From positions 1-64,000 of the forward strand of contig NZ_BCRN01000003.1 of NCBI RefSeq assembly GCF_001552615.1: a DNA stretch of 64,000 nt, given 5' to 3'. The stretch is from Millisia brevis NBRC 105863 (lineage in GTDB: Bacteria; Actinomycetota; Actinomycetes; Mycobacteriales; Mycobacteriaceae). The translations under genes and the position numbers were made by a program. Numbering within the stretch: the stretch's first letter is position 1; each line of letters starts with the position of its first letter. A model generated the notes under the pieces. It was given only the letters and a program-made list of their open reading frames with translations. It was not told the origin of the DNA and ran no database searches. Positions 27,056-36,369 of the stretch are shown here, in pieces.

Positions 27056-28255
27056 CTACCCCAGCACGTCCCGCACGACCCCGTCGGCGAGGTAGCGGCC
27101 GCGGTCGGTCAGGGTGAAACCGTCGTCGGTGCGCACCAACAGACCGGAGGCGACCACCTGCTCGGCGCGGTCGAGTTCGTCGGAGTCGAGCAGGTCGACG
27201 GGCAGGCCGCTGCGCAACCGGGCGGCGAGCATCACCGCCTCGATATGCCGCTCGGAGGCGGTGAGCACCTCGTGTCCGGCGATCGGCAAGTCCCCCTGCG
27301 CGAGGGTCTGCGCGTAGCGGGCGGGGTGCTTGACGTTCCACCAGCGCACCCCGTCGAGGTGGCCGTGCGCGCCGGGGCCGGCGCCCCACCAATTGCCGCC
27401 GGCCCAGTAGCCGAGGTTGTGCCGACATTCGGCGTCCGCATCGGTGGCCCAGTTGGACACTTCGTACCAGTGCAGTCCGGCCGTTTCGAGCACCTTGTCG
27501 ACCCGGGCGTAGCGGTCGGCGAGGACGTCGTCGTCGGGGGCGGGCAGTTCGCCGCGCCGCACCCGGCGGGCCAGCGCCGTGCCGTCCTCGACGATCAGCG
27601 AGTACGCCGAGACGTGGTCGACCCCGGCGGCCAGCACCGCGTCGAGCGAGCGGTCGAGGTCCTCGAGCCGCTCCCCCGGCGTGCCGTAGATCAGGTCGAG
27701 ATTGACATGCTCGAAGCCGGCCGCCTTGGCTTCCGCAGCCGCGGCGGCGGCGCGGCCGGGCGTATGGGTGCGGTCGAGGATCTTCAGCACGTGCTCGGCG
27801 GCGGACTGCATGCCCAGTGATACCCGGGTGTAGCCGGCCGCGCGGATGCCGTCGAAGAACGCGGCGGAGGTCGACTCGGGGTTCGCCTCGGTCGTGACCT
27901 CCGCGTCGGGCCGCAGCCCGAAGCTCTCGCGCACCGCGTCGAGCACCTCGGTCAGGCCGGTCGCGCCGAGCAGCGAGGGGGTGCCGCCGCCGATGAAGAC
28001 GGTGTCCGCCGCGGGGGCCTCGCCGAGCCGCCCGGCGACCTCGTCGACCGCCAACTGCAGTTCGGAGCGCATCGCGGCCATCCACGATTCCGGTGAGGCC
28101 GAGCTGCCGAGTTCGCCGGCGGTATAGGTGTTGAAGTCGCAGTATCCGCACCGTGTCGCGCAGAACGGTACGTGGATGTAGACGCCGAACGGCGCCGTTC
28201 CGGATGGCGTGGACGGCGCGGGTTCATCGGGTACCGGAAGCCGCACGACTACCAT
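27056..28255 (-). CDS. hemW: HemW heme chaperone (radical SAM)
   Basis: HemW, long annotated as oxygen-independent coproporphyrinogen oxidase, binds heme and an iron-sulfur cluster and hands heme to target proteins. ATG 28255 gives 399 residues. The radical SAM site is FCATRCGYCDFN (CX3CX2C). Further motifs are VFIGGGTPSLL, EVTTEANPEST and VSLGMQSAAEHVLK. The CxC expected in the true oxidase is not seen. M. tuberculosis Rv2388c has the same position. It is divergent from the sulfite-reductase leader. Confidence 0.93.
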   Translation of the reverse strand: MVVVRLPVPDEPAPSTPSGTAPFGVYIHVPFCATRCGYCDFNTYTAGELGSSASPESWMAAMRSELQLAVDEVAGRLGEAPAADTVFIGGGTPSLLGATGLTEVLDAVRESFGLRPDAEVTTEANPESTSAAFFDGIRAAGYTRVSLGMQSAAEHVLKILDRTHTPGRAAAAAAEAKAAGFEHVNLDLIYGTPGERLEDLDRSLDAVLAAGVDHVSAYSLIVEDGTALARRVRRGELPAPDDDVLADRYARVDKVLETAGLHWYEVSNWATDADAECRHNLGYWAGGNWWGAGPGAHGHLDGVRWWNVKHPARYAQTLAQGDLPIAGHEVLTASERHIEAVMLAARLRSGLPVDLLDSDELDRAEQVVASGLLVRTDDGFTLTDRGRYLADGVVRDVLG

Positions 28256-28292
28256 TCTGGCGCCCCGCCCTGGCAAATCGCGCGCGGGATGG

Positions 28293-28298
28293 CACAAT
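28293..28298 (+). promoter_or_regulatory. -10 element of the sirA leader transcript
   Basis: CACAAT lies 7 nt before ATG 28306, with no Shine-Dalgarno sequence, as expected of leaderless initiation on the leader peptide. ATG 28297 is in frame but overlaps this hexamer. Confidence 0.5.
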
Positions 28299-28305
28299 GG
28301 GGCCC

Positions 28306-28386
28306 ATGCCTGCAGCCGGAGTTCGCTTGGTGGCGCGTCGCCACATCGATCTCCTGCGTACCTGCAGCTGTCGCTGCTGTCGGTAG
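28306..28386 (+). CDS. Cysteine-rich leader peptide upstream of sirA
   Basis: The 26-residue ORF ends in RTCSCRCCR and carries four Cys codons in its last seven positions (28363-28380). The preceding RRHIDLLR segment is the usual body of actinobacterial sulfur-locus leader peptides. Polycysteine leaderless ORFs acting as cysteine-responsive attenuators were described in mycobacteria upstream of sirA-type operons. With cysteine scarce, ribosomes would stall on the Cys run and favour expression of sirA-cysH-cysD. The match here is by peptide composition and position. Attenuation in this organism is inferred. Confidence 0.85.
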   Translation: MPAAGVRLVARRHIDLLRTCSCRCCR

Positions 28387-28427
28387 TTCGGAACCAGCGC
28401 CTGCCCCGGATGGGTTCGAACGGTTCC
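28386..28427 (+). promoter_or_regulatory. Candidate attenuator with competing hairpins
   Basis: The arm GTTCGGAACC (28386-28395) can pair with GGTTCGAAC (28413-28421, one bulge) or, through GGAACC, with GGTTCC (28422-28427). The two pairings exclude each other. They start at the leader peptide stop, so a ribosome stalled on the Cys codons would cover the first arm. The rest of the 183-nt interval to sirA is GC-rich without another clear element. Confidence 0.45.
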
Positions 28428-28569
28428 CGAGCCCGGAGCGGCGTCCTTCACCTCAACTGCTCCAGGTCCCTCGCGGAATCGGCTCGGCTCGCCCCGGATC
28501 GGGCACCAGCCCCGAGCGGAACGGCTCTGAATCGACGAGCCGGTCGCTCACGAGTACACGGAGCGTATC

Positions 28570-30405
28570 TTGACCGACGACCGAACGGTGTCGCAGACCG
28601 AGGCGAATGGGACCTCTCCCGCCGCCTCCGACGCGCGCGCCGATCGCGCGCTCCGATCCGAGGCCGCCGCGGAACGCCGCCGGCACGCCAAGGCCCGTAG
28701 CGCGGCCCCCGCCGCCGGCGAGGCTCCCGCCCGTACCCGCACCGCTGCCCGCCCGCCGAAGCGCCGCGCCGAAGGACAGTGGAAGCTCGGCTACCGCGAG
28801 CCGCTGAACGCCAATGAGCAGGCCAAGAAGGACGACAACCCGCTCAACGTCAAGGCGCGCATCCTCAACATCTACTCGAAGAACGGCTTCGACTCGATCG
28901 ACAAGGGCGATCTGCGCGGCCGGATGCGCTGGTACGGGCTCTACACCCAGCGCAAGCAGGAGTACGACGGCACCTACACCCACGACGACAACATCGACCT
29001 GCTCGAGGACAGCCACTTCATGATGCGGGTGCGCTGCGACGGCGGCGCCCTGAATCTGGCCCAGCTGCGCACGATCGCCGGCGTCTCGCAGGAGTTCGCC
29101 CGCGATACCGCGGACCTGTCCGATCGGGAGAACGTCCAGTACCACTGGATCCGCATCGAGGACGTGCCGGAGATCTGGCGCCGCTTCGACGAGGTGGGGC
29201 TGTACACCACCGAGGCCTGCGGCGACACCCCGCGCGTGGTGCTCGGCTCGCCGCTGGCCGGGCTGCACCCCGACGAGGTGCTCGACCCGACGTCGGCGAT
29301 CGACGAGATCGTCCGCCGCTATGTCGGCGACCCGCAGTACTCGAACCTGCCGCGCAAGTTCAAGACCGCGATCTCCGGCCTGCCCGACGTGGTGCACGAG
29401 ATCAACGATGTCGCGTTCATCGGCGTCGAGCATCCCGAGCACGGTCCGGGCCTGGACGTCTACGTCGGCGGCGGCCTGTCGACCAACCCGATGTTCGCGC
29501 AGCGCCTCGGCGTGTGGGTGCCGCTCGACGAGGTGCCCGACGTCTGGGAGGGCATCGTCACGATCTTCCGGGACTACGGCTACCGGCGGCTGCGGGCCAA
29601 GGCGCGGCTGAAGTTCCTGGTCAAGGACTGGGGTATCGAAAAGTTCCGCCAGGTGCTCGAGGACGAGTACCTCAAGCGCAAGCTGATCGACGGCCCGGCT
29701 GCGGCGATCCCGACGCGCCCGATCGATCACGTCGGCGTTCAGAAACTGACCAATGGGCTCAACTCCGTGGGTGTCGCGCCGATCGCCGGGCGCGTCTCCG
29801 GCACGATCCTCGCCGGGGTCGCGGACGCCGCGCAGCGCGCCGGCTCCGACCGGGTGCGGTTCACCCCCTATCAGAAGCTGATCATTCTGGACGTTCCGGA
29901 CGAGGCTGTCGACGGTGTGATCGCCGACCTCGACGCTCTCGGCCTGCCCGCCCAGCCGTCGCAGTGGCGACGGAATCTCATGGCGTGCAGCGGTTTGGAG
30001 TTCTGCAAGCTCGCCTTCACCGAAACGCGCAAGCGCAGCCAGGATCTCGTCCCCGAACTCGAGGGTCGCCTGGCGGATCTCAACGCCCAGTTGGACGTTC
30101 CGATCACCGTGAACATCAACGGCTGCCCCAACTCCTGCGCGCGATCCCAGATCGCCGACATCGGGTTCAAGGGACAGTTGGTATCCGACGACGACGGGAA
30201 TCAAGTCGAGGGCTTCCAGGTTCACCTGGGTGGCAGCCTCGGTCTGGACTCCGCGTTCGGTCGAAAGCTTCGTCAGCACAAGGTGACAAGCGCCGAGGTG
30301 GGTCCGTACATCGAGCGGGTCGTACGGAACTTCATCAAGCAGCGCGACGCCGGAGAACGATTCGCCCAGTGGGCGTCCCGGGCCGACGACGCAGATCTCA
30401 CGTGA
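28570..30405 (+). CDS. sirA: Ferredoxin-dependent assimilatory sulfite reductase
   Basis: This siroheme enzyme reduces sulfite to sulfide with six electrons from ferredoxin. It is homologous to M. tuberculosis NirA/SirA. The 611-residue protein binds the coupled cluster and siroheme through Cys473 and Cys479 (CSGLEFC) and Cys519 and Cys523 (CPNSC). Tyr125 (GLYTQR) and Cys217 (TEACGDT) correspond to the cross-linked Tyr69-Cys161 pair of NirA. The second nearby Cys of NirA is Thr here. A roughly 65-residue Ala/Arg-rich N-terminal extension is extra. The TTG start follows CACGGAG. cysH follows after 13 bp. Confidence 0.95.
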   Translation: MTDDRTVSQTEANGTSPAASDARADRALRSEAAAERRRHAKARSAAPAAGEAPARTRTAARPPKRRAEGQWKLGYREPLNANEQAKKDDNPLNVKARILNIYSKNGFDSIDKGDLRGRMRWYGLYTQRKQEYDGTYTHDDNIDLLEDSHFMMRVRCDGGALNLAQLRTIAGVSQEFARDTADLSDRENVQYHWIRIEDVPEIWRRFDEVGLYTTEACGDTPRVVLGSPLAGLHPDEVLDPTSAIDEIVRRYVGDPQYSNLPRKFKTAISGLPDVVHEINDVAFIGVEHPEHGPGLDVYVGGGLSTNPMFAQRLGVWVPLDEVPDVWEGIVTIFRDYGYRRLRAKARLKFLVKDWGIEKFRQVLEDEYLKRKLIDGPAAAIPTRPIDHVGVQKLTNGLNSVGVAPIAGRVSGTILAGVADAAQRAGSDRVRFTPYQKLIILDVPDEAVDGVIADLDALGLPAQPSQWRRNLMACSGLEFCKLAFTETRKRSQDLVPELEGRLADLNAQLDVPITVNINGCPNSCARSQIADIGFKGQLVSDDDGNQVEGFQVHLGGSLGLDSAFGRKLRQHKVTSAEVGPYIERVVRNFIKQRDAGERFAQWASRADDADLT

Positions 30406-30418
30406 GAGGACGTCAACA

Positions 30419-31129
30419 GTGACCACCACGGAGCGTTCGGCAGGAGACTTACGACGGCTCGCCGAGCAGGGCGCCGCCGAACTGGATCAGGCGTCGGCGA
30501 CCGACATCCTGCGTTGGGTCGACGACAATTTCGGTCCGGACGGCTGGGTTGTCTCGTCGAGCATGCAGGACGCCGTACTCGTCGACGTGGCGACGCGGGT
30601 GCGCGAGGACGTCAACGTGATGTTCATCGACACCGGCTACCACTTCCCCGAGACGATCGGCACCCGCGACGCGGTCGCGACCGTCTACCCGCATATCCGT
30701 CTGCTGAACGCCCAGCCGCCCACCACGGTCGCCGAGCAGGACCGCCTCGAGGGCAAGGATCTGTTCGCCCGCGACCCGAACCGCTGCTGCGCGATCCGCA
30801 AGGTCGCCCCGATGCGCGAGACCCTGGGCAAGTTCGACGCCTGGGTCACCGGGCTGCGTCGCGCCGAGGCGGCCACCCGCGCAAATGCCCCGGCGGTGGC
30901 GTTCAACGAGAAGTTCGGCGTGGTCAAGATCAACCCGTTGGTCACCTGGACCGACGAGCAGACCGACCGCTACATCGCGCAGAACGCGATCCTGATCAAT
31001 CCGTTGATCGAGGACGGCTATCCCTCGATCGGCTGCCGCACCTGCACGGTCAAGCCCGCTCCCGGCGCGGATCCGCGCAGCGGGCGCTGGGCCGGCACCG
31101 GCAAGGTCGAATGCGGCCTGCACGGCTGA
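30419..31129 (+). CDS. cysH: Adenylyl-sulfate (APS) reductase
   Basis: CysH reduces APS to sulfite using thioredoxin. Cys123-Cys124 (RCCAIRK) and Cys206/Cys209 (GCRTC) form the CC...CxxC [4Fe-4S] site that marks APS reductases rather than PAPS reductases. The catalytic Cys232 is in the C-terminal VECGLHG. The 236-residue length is normal. A GTG start lies 13 bp after sirA. The product sulfite feeds SirA, so the pair converts APS to sulfide. Confidence 0.96.
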   Translation: MTTTERSAGDLRRLAEQGAAELDQASATDILRWVDDNFGPDGWVVSSSMQDAVLVDVATRVREDVNVMFIDTGYHFPETIGTRDAVATVYPHIRLLNAQPPTTVAEQDRLEGKDLFARDPNRCCAIRKVAPMRETLGKFDAWVTGLRRAEAATRANAPAVAFNEKFGVVKINPLVTWTDEQTDRYIAQNAILINPLIEDGYPSIGCRTCTVKPAPGADPRSGRWAGTGKVECGLHG

Positions 31130-31169
31130 TCTGCTTCACCACCACCTCTCACACAAGGACACTTCACCT

Positions 31170-32096
31170 ATGACGAGCACCCTCGCCGATGGATCGTTCA
31201 CGCGCGTCGACGAACTGCGCGCCCTCGAAGCGGAATCGGTCCACATCATCCGCGAGGTCGCGGCCGAGTTGGAACGCCCGGTCCTGCTGTTCTCGGCCGG
31301 CAAGGATTCGATCGTGCTGCTGCGGCTGGCGGAGAAGGCGTTCCGGCCCGCCGGCGTGCCGTTCCCGGTGATGCACGTCGACACCGGCCACAACTTCCCC
31401 GAGGTCATCGACTTCCGCGATCGTCGGCTGGCCGAGGGTGGCCACCAGCTGATCGTCGCGTCGGTGCAGGAGTCGATCGACACCGGCCGCTCGCGCGAGG
31501 ACGCTCCGAACGCGTCGCGCAACCGGCTGCAGACCCGCACCCTGCTCGACGCGCTGGAGGCGGGGAAGTTCGACGCCGCGTTCGGTGGTGCGCGCCGCGA
31601 CGAGGAGCGCGCCCGCGCCAAGGAGCGCGTGCTGAGCTTCCGCGACGAGTTCGGTCAGTGGGATCCGCGCGCCCAGCGCCCGGAGCCGTGGACGCTGTAC
31701 AACGGCCGCATCAAGCGCGGCGAGCAGGTGCGCGTCTTCCCGCTGAGCAACTGGACCGAGCTGGACATCTGGCGGTACATCGAGCTCGAGAACCTCGAGC
31801 TGCCGTCGATCTACTTCGCGCACGAGCGGGACGTCTTCGAACGCGACGGGATCCTGCTGGCGGTCTCCGAGTACACCCAGCCGCGTGACGGTGAGGTGGT
31901 CAATCGCGAGTGGGTGCGCTACCGCACGGTCGGTGACCTGACGATCACCGGTGCGGTGCGCTCGACGGCCACCGATATCGCCGGGGTCATCACCGAGATC
32001 TCCGCGGCGACGGTCTCCGAGCGCGGCGAGACCCGCGCCGACGACCGCACCTCGGTGGCGGCGATGGAGGATCGCAAGCGCGAGGGCTACTTCTGA
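31170..32096 (+). CDS. cysD: Sulfate adenylyltransferase small subunit
   Basis: CysD is the ATP pyrophosphatase-type catalytic subunit of ATP sulfurylase, making APS from sulfate and ATP. The 308-residue protein has the PP-loop LLFSAGKDSIVLLRLAEKAF, VMHVDTGHNFPEVIDFRD, AFGGARRDEERARAKERV and NWTELDIWRYIELENLELP. It normally acts as a heterodimer with the GTPase CysN, which drives the reaction. cysN usually follows immediately but is absent here; an unrelated ABC ATPase begins 46 bp later. Confidence 0.96.
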   Translation: MTSTLADGSFTRVDELRALEAESVHIIREVAAELERPVLLFSAGKDSIVLLRLAEKAFRPAGVPFPVMHVDTGHNFPEVIDFRDRRLAEGGHQLIVASVQESIDTGRSREDAPNASRNRLQTRTLLDALEAGKFDAAFGGARRDEERARAKERVLSFRDEFGQWDPRAQRPEPWTLYNGRIKRGEQVRVFPLSNWTELDIWRYIELENLELPSIYFAHERDVFERDGILLAVSEYTQPRDGEVVNREWVRYRTVGDLTITGAVRSTATDIAGVITEISAATVSERGETRADDRTSVAAMEDRKREGYF

Positions 32097-32142
32097 TCGG
32101 GTCCCGAATGTCCGGCGCCGGCGATGTGATGTGATCTAGACC

Positions 32143-33237
<1,095 letters not shown>

Positions 33238-33247
33238 ACGCGTCTTG

Positions 33248-36200
33248 CTATCCCGCCTCCAAGAGGCGTCGATACACGGACGGAAGCAACTCGCCGAGCA
33301 GCTTCTGTGCAAGGTCCGGGTTGTTGAGGATCTGAATGGAGAGGTCTGTCGACGATCCCATCGCGGCCATCACCGCGTCGACGAACGCGATGTCGACGTC
33401 CGGGCTGGCGGAGAACTGGGCCAGCGAGTTGTTCTTGGCCTGCTGCTGCAGGGTTGGTGACTCCTCGAGCCGGTCCCGAATGTGGGTGACGACGTTGCGG
33501 ACACTCGAATCCGGGTGATCCCCGGCGAACAGGTCGTTGATCTTCTCGATGACCACGTCCAGCGCTACCAGCTCCGGATCCTGTACTGCGCCGGTACCGG
33601 CATCCTTCGACGGCTGCAGCTGCACACCAGCGGTGAGGTGACCGTGCTTCTGCGCCTGCTCGTGGTGGCCGATGTAGTCGATGGTCACCGCGGACAGATC
33701 GATGGGGATCTGCTGTTCGCCGCCGGTGAGCTGCGGTACGAGCAGCTTCAAATAGATGGCGAGCTTCTCGAGCCACGGGTTTTGGTAGTCGAACAGCTGG
33801 GAGAGGAACTCGTATTGCCGCACATACGTGCCGGCGTCCTTGCGGAACATCTGCAACTCGTCGACAGCCAGCGAATCAGAAGCCTCGACGGCAACCTTCA
33901 TCCTGACGGTGTATCGCTCCGCGGCCGGCGCGATCCACTTCTCCAGGGCGCTATTGCCCTTCTTAGCGAGGTAATCGTCAACCAGTCCGTCGACTTCGGA
34001 GGCTTCGTAGATGCCGACACCTGCAAGCTTCTGCGCGGTGTCGTGGACGATGTTCGGATCGCTGATATCGGCGAGGGTGGTGGCTTCGTAGTACGGAGAG
34101 AACGCATCGACGATCTCGGTGACCTCGTTTGAGAAGTCCAATACAAACGTCTGGTCCTTGAGGGGCGGGAAGGTGCGATTCAGCCGGGAGAGAGTCTGGA
34201 CTGCTTGGACGCCGCCGAGCTTCTTGTCGACGTACATCGCCACCAGCTTCGGCTGATCGAATCCGGTCTGGAACTTGTTGGCCACCAGCATCACCTGAAA
34301 CTCGTTGGTGGCGAACGCGTCGCGCAGGTCACGACCCTTCAGCCCAGGGTTCATGGTGGTCTCGGTAAACGGCTCATCCGTTCCGGAATCGGGGTCCTTG
34401 ACCTCCCCGGAGAAGGCGACCAGAGCAGCGATGTCGGTGTAACCACGGTCGGCGACATAGCGGTCGAAGGCAAGCTTGTACCGGGCGGCCGCCTTTCGTG
34501 AGGATGTGACCACCATCGCCTTCGCCTGCCCGTCCAGCCGCGGGGCGACGTTCACCCGGAAGTGCTCGACGATGATGGCGACCTTCTGCGCGATGTTTGT
34601 CGGGTGCAGCCGCACCCAGTTCAACACCGTCTTCACCGCCGCCGACTTGTCCACCAGATCCCCATCGACCCCGGCCATTCCGCCGGACGGGATGGAGACA
34701 GTGCCTTCGGAGGTGTCGCTGGTGGCATAGGTCGTGCCGTTGTGGGTGAGACGGAACGCGGTCTTGTACGGGGTGTAGTTGCGGAGCACGTCGAGGATGA
34801 AGCCCTCGTCGATGGCCTGCTGCATCGAATACAGGTGGAACGGCAGCGGGGTGCCGTCCGGACCGGGGCGGCCGAACAGTTGCAGGGTGGTGGCCTTCGG
34901 AGTGGCGGTGAACGCGAAGAAGGAGATATTCGTGGCCTCCGCGCGCGCCTTTGTCTCCGCCGCGAGGATGTCCTCCGAGGACACGGGGGCACCCTCGGCC
35001 ACCTCGGCCAGTTCCTTCTGGGAGAGGACTTCCTTGAGTTTGTTGGACGCGCCACCGGTCTGCGAAGAATGCGCCTCGTCGGCGACGATCGCAAAACTGC
35101 GACCCTGCAACGATTCCCGATCCGCGATCGCAGTCAGCGCAAAGGGGAACGTCTGGATGGTGACGATGATGATGTGTGTGCCCGACTCCAACGCATCCGC
35201 CAATTCGGACGACTTCGAGCCGGATAGTCCGTCGATGTGGGCGACGACGCCGGTGGTGCGGTTGATCTGGTGGATCGCCTCCTGTAATTGCGCGTCGAGC
35301 ACTGTGCGGTCGGTGACCACGATGACCGAGGAGAACACCTTCTCGTCCGCGTCGTTGTAGAGCGTGGCGAGGCGCTGCGCGAGCCAGGAGATCGAGTTCG
35401 TCTTCCCCGATCCGGCGGAGTGCTGGATCAAGTACTTGTGTCCGGGTCCTTCCGTACGGGCGGCGTCGACGAGTTTCGTGACGACCTCCCACTGATGGAA
35501 CCGCGGGAACAGCAGAGTTTCCTTGCGGGTCTTCTTCCCCGTTTCGGGGTTCGTGGATTCGACCACCTCCAGGTGGAGGAACCGGTCAAGGATCTCGAGC
35601 CAGGTGTCGCGCTGCAGGATCGTTTCCCACAGGTACGAGGAAGCGGTCCCGTTCGGGTTGGTCGGGTTGCCGGCATGGTGATCGTTGCCGCGGTTGAACG
35701 GCAAGAACACCGTGGCAGGCCCGGCGAGCCGGGTGCTCATGTGTACTTCCTTGTTGGACAGCGCGAAGTGCACCAGGGCGCGGCCACCGAACGTAAGCAG
35801 TGGCTCGCCCTTCGGCAACCGGTCCTGTTTGTACTGCGCGATCGCGTTCTGGACAGGCTGGTTAAAGTCACTCTTGAGTTCGGCGGTGGCGACCGGGATA
35901 CCGTTGACAAAGAACACCAGATCAATAGCCTTCTTGGCGTTCGTGGTCGAGTAGTGCACCTGCCGCATCACCCGCAACCGCACCGCCGAGTATCTCGCCG
36001 CCGTGGTGGCGTTGAGCCCGGAACTCGGTTTGAACTGACACATCGAGAACGTGGCGTTGAGATCGCTGAATCCGCGCCGCAGCACCGAGAGCGTGCCACC
36101 GTCGGCCTTGAGGTCAGCCGACAACCTCTTGAGGAGCCGTTGCAGCAAAGCATCTTTCGCTTTCTGCTGCACTGCCGCTGCGGCGTCGGGCCTGACGCGC

Positions 36201-36367
36201 TTCGCCCATTCGACTGGCTGCGTGTCTGCCAGCCATGCGAAGACGTCTTCCGGGAACAGCGCTAGTTCGCGGTCGTATCCGGTGTCGTTCGGTGAATACA
36301 GCCAGCCATGGGCGGCAAGATGCTTGCAGATCTCACCTTCGAGGACTGATTCGTGATGCTGGGTCAT
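33248..36367 (-). CDS. hsdR: Type I restriction enzyme R subunit
   Basis: HsdR is the motor and nuclease of a type I restriction complex (R2M2S). The 1039-residue protein has the PD-(D/E)xK nuclease motif near residue 163 (DLVFFVNGIPVATAELKSD) and an SF2 translocase with Walker A HSAGSGKTNS near 318, DEAHSS near 428, and FTATPK. Later helicase motifs include VVTSSRKAA and FQTGFDQP. The C-terminal helical domain binds MTase. The start lies 2 bp after the hsdS stop. It looks complete and active. Confidence 0.96.
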   Translation of the reverse strand: MTQHHESVLEGEICKHLAAHGWLYSPNDTGYDRELALFPEDVFAWLADTQPVEWAKRVRPDAAAAVQQKAKDALLQRLLKRLSADLKADGGTLSVLRRGFSDLNATFSMCQFKPSSGLNATTAARYSAVRLRVMRQVHYSTTNAKKAIDLVFFVNGIPVATAELKSDFNQPVQNAIAQYKQDRLPKGEPLLTFGGRALVHFALSNKEVHMSTRLAGPATVFLPFNRGNDHHAGNPTNPNGTASSYLWETILQRDTWLEILDRFLHLEVVESTNPETGKKTRKETLLFPRFHQWEVVTKLVDAARTEGPGHKYLIQHSAGSGKTNSISWLAQRLATLYNDADEKVFSSVIVVTDRTVLDAQLQEAIHQINRTTGVVAHIDGLSGSKSSELADALESGTHIIIVTIQTFPFALTAIADRESLQGRSFAIVADEAHSSQTGGASNKLKEVLSQKELAEVAEGAPVSSEDILAAETKARAEATNISFFAFTATPKATTLQLFGRPGPDGTPLPFHLYSMQQAIDEGFILDVLRNYTPYKTAFRLTHNGTTYATSDTSEGTVSIPSGGMAGVDGDLVDKSAAVKTVLNWVRLHPTNIAQKVAIIVEHFRVNVAPRLDGQAKAMVVTSSRKAAARYKLAFDRYVADRGYTDIAALVAFSGEVKDPDSGTDEPFTETTMNPGLKGRDLRDAFATNEFQVMLVANKFQTGFDQPKLVAMYVDKKLGGVQAVQTLSRLNRTFPPLKDQTFVLDFSNEVTEIVDAFSPYYEATTLADISDPNIVHDTAQKLAGVGIYEASEVDGLVDDYLAKKGNSALEKWIAPAAERYTVRMKVAVEASDSLAVDELQMFRKDAGTYVRQYEFLSQLFDYQNPWLEKLAIYLKLLVPQLTGGEQQIPIDLSAVTIDYIGHHEQAQKHGHLTAGVQLQPSKDAGTGAVQDPELVALDVVIEKINDLFAGDHPDSSVRNVVTHIRDRLEESPTLQQQAKNNSLAQFSASPDVDIAFVDAVMAAMGSSTDLSIQILNNPDLAQKLLGELLPSVYRRLLEAG

Positions 36368-36369
36368 GA

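Noticed and set aside
32118-32142. CRP/GlxR-like site TGTGATGTGATCTAGA before the ABC ATPase
   Set aside because: Only one half-site (TGTGA) is present; the TCACA partner is missing.
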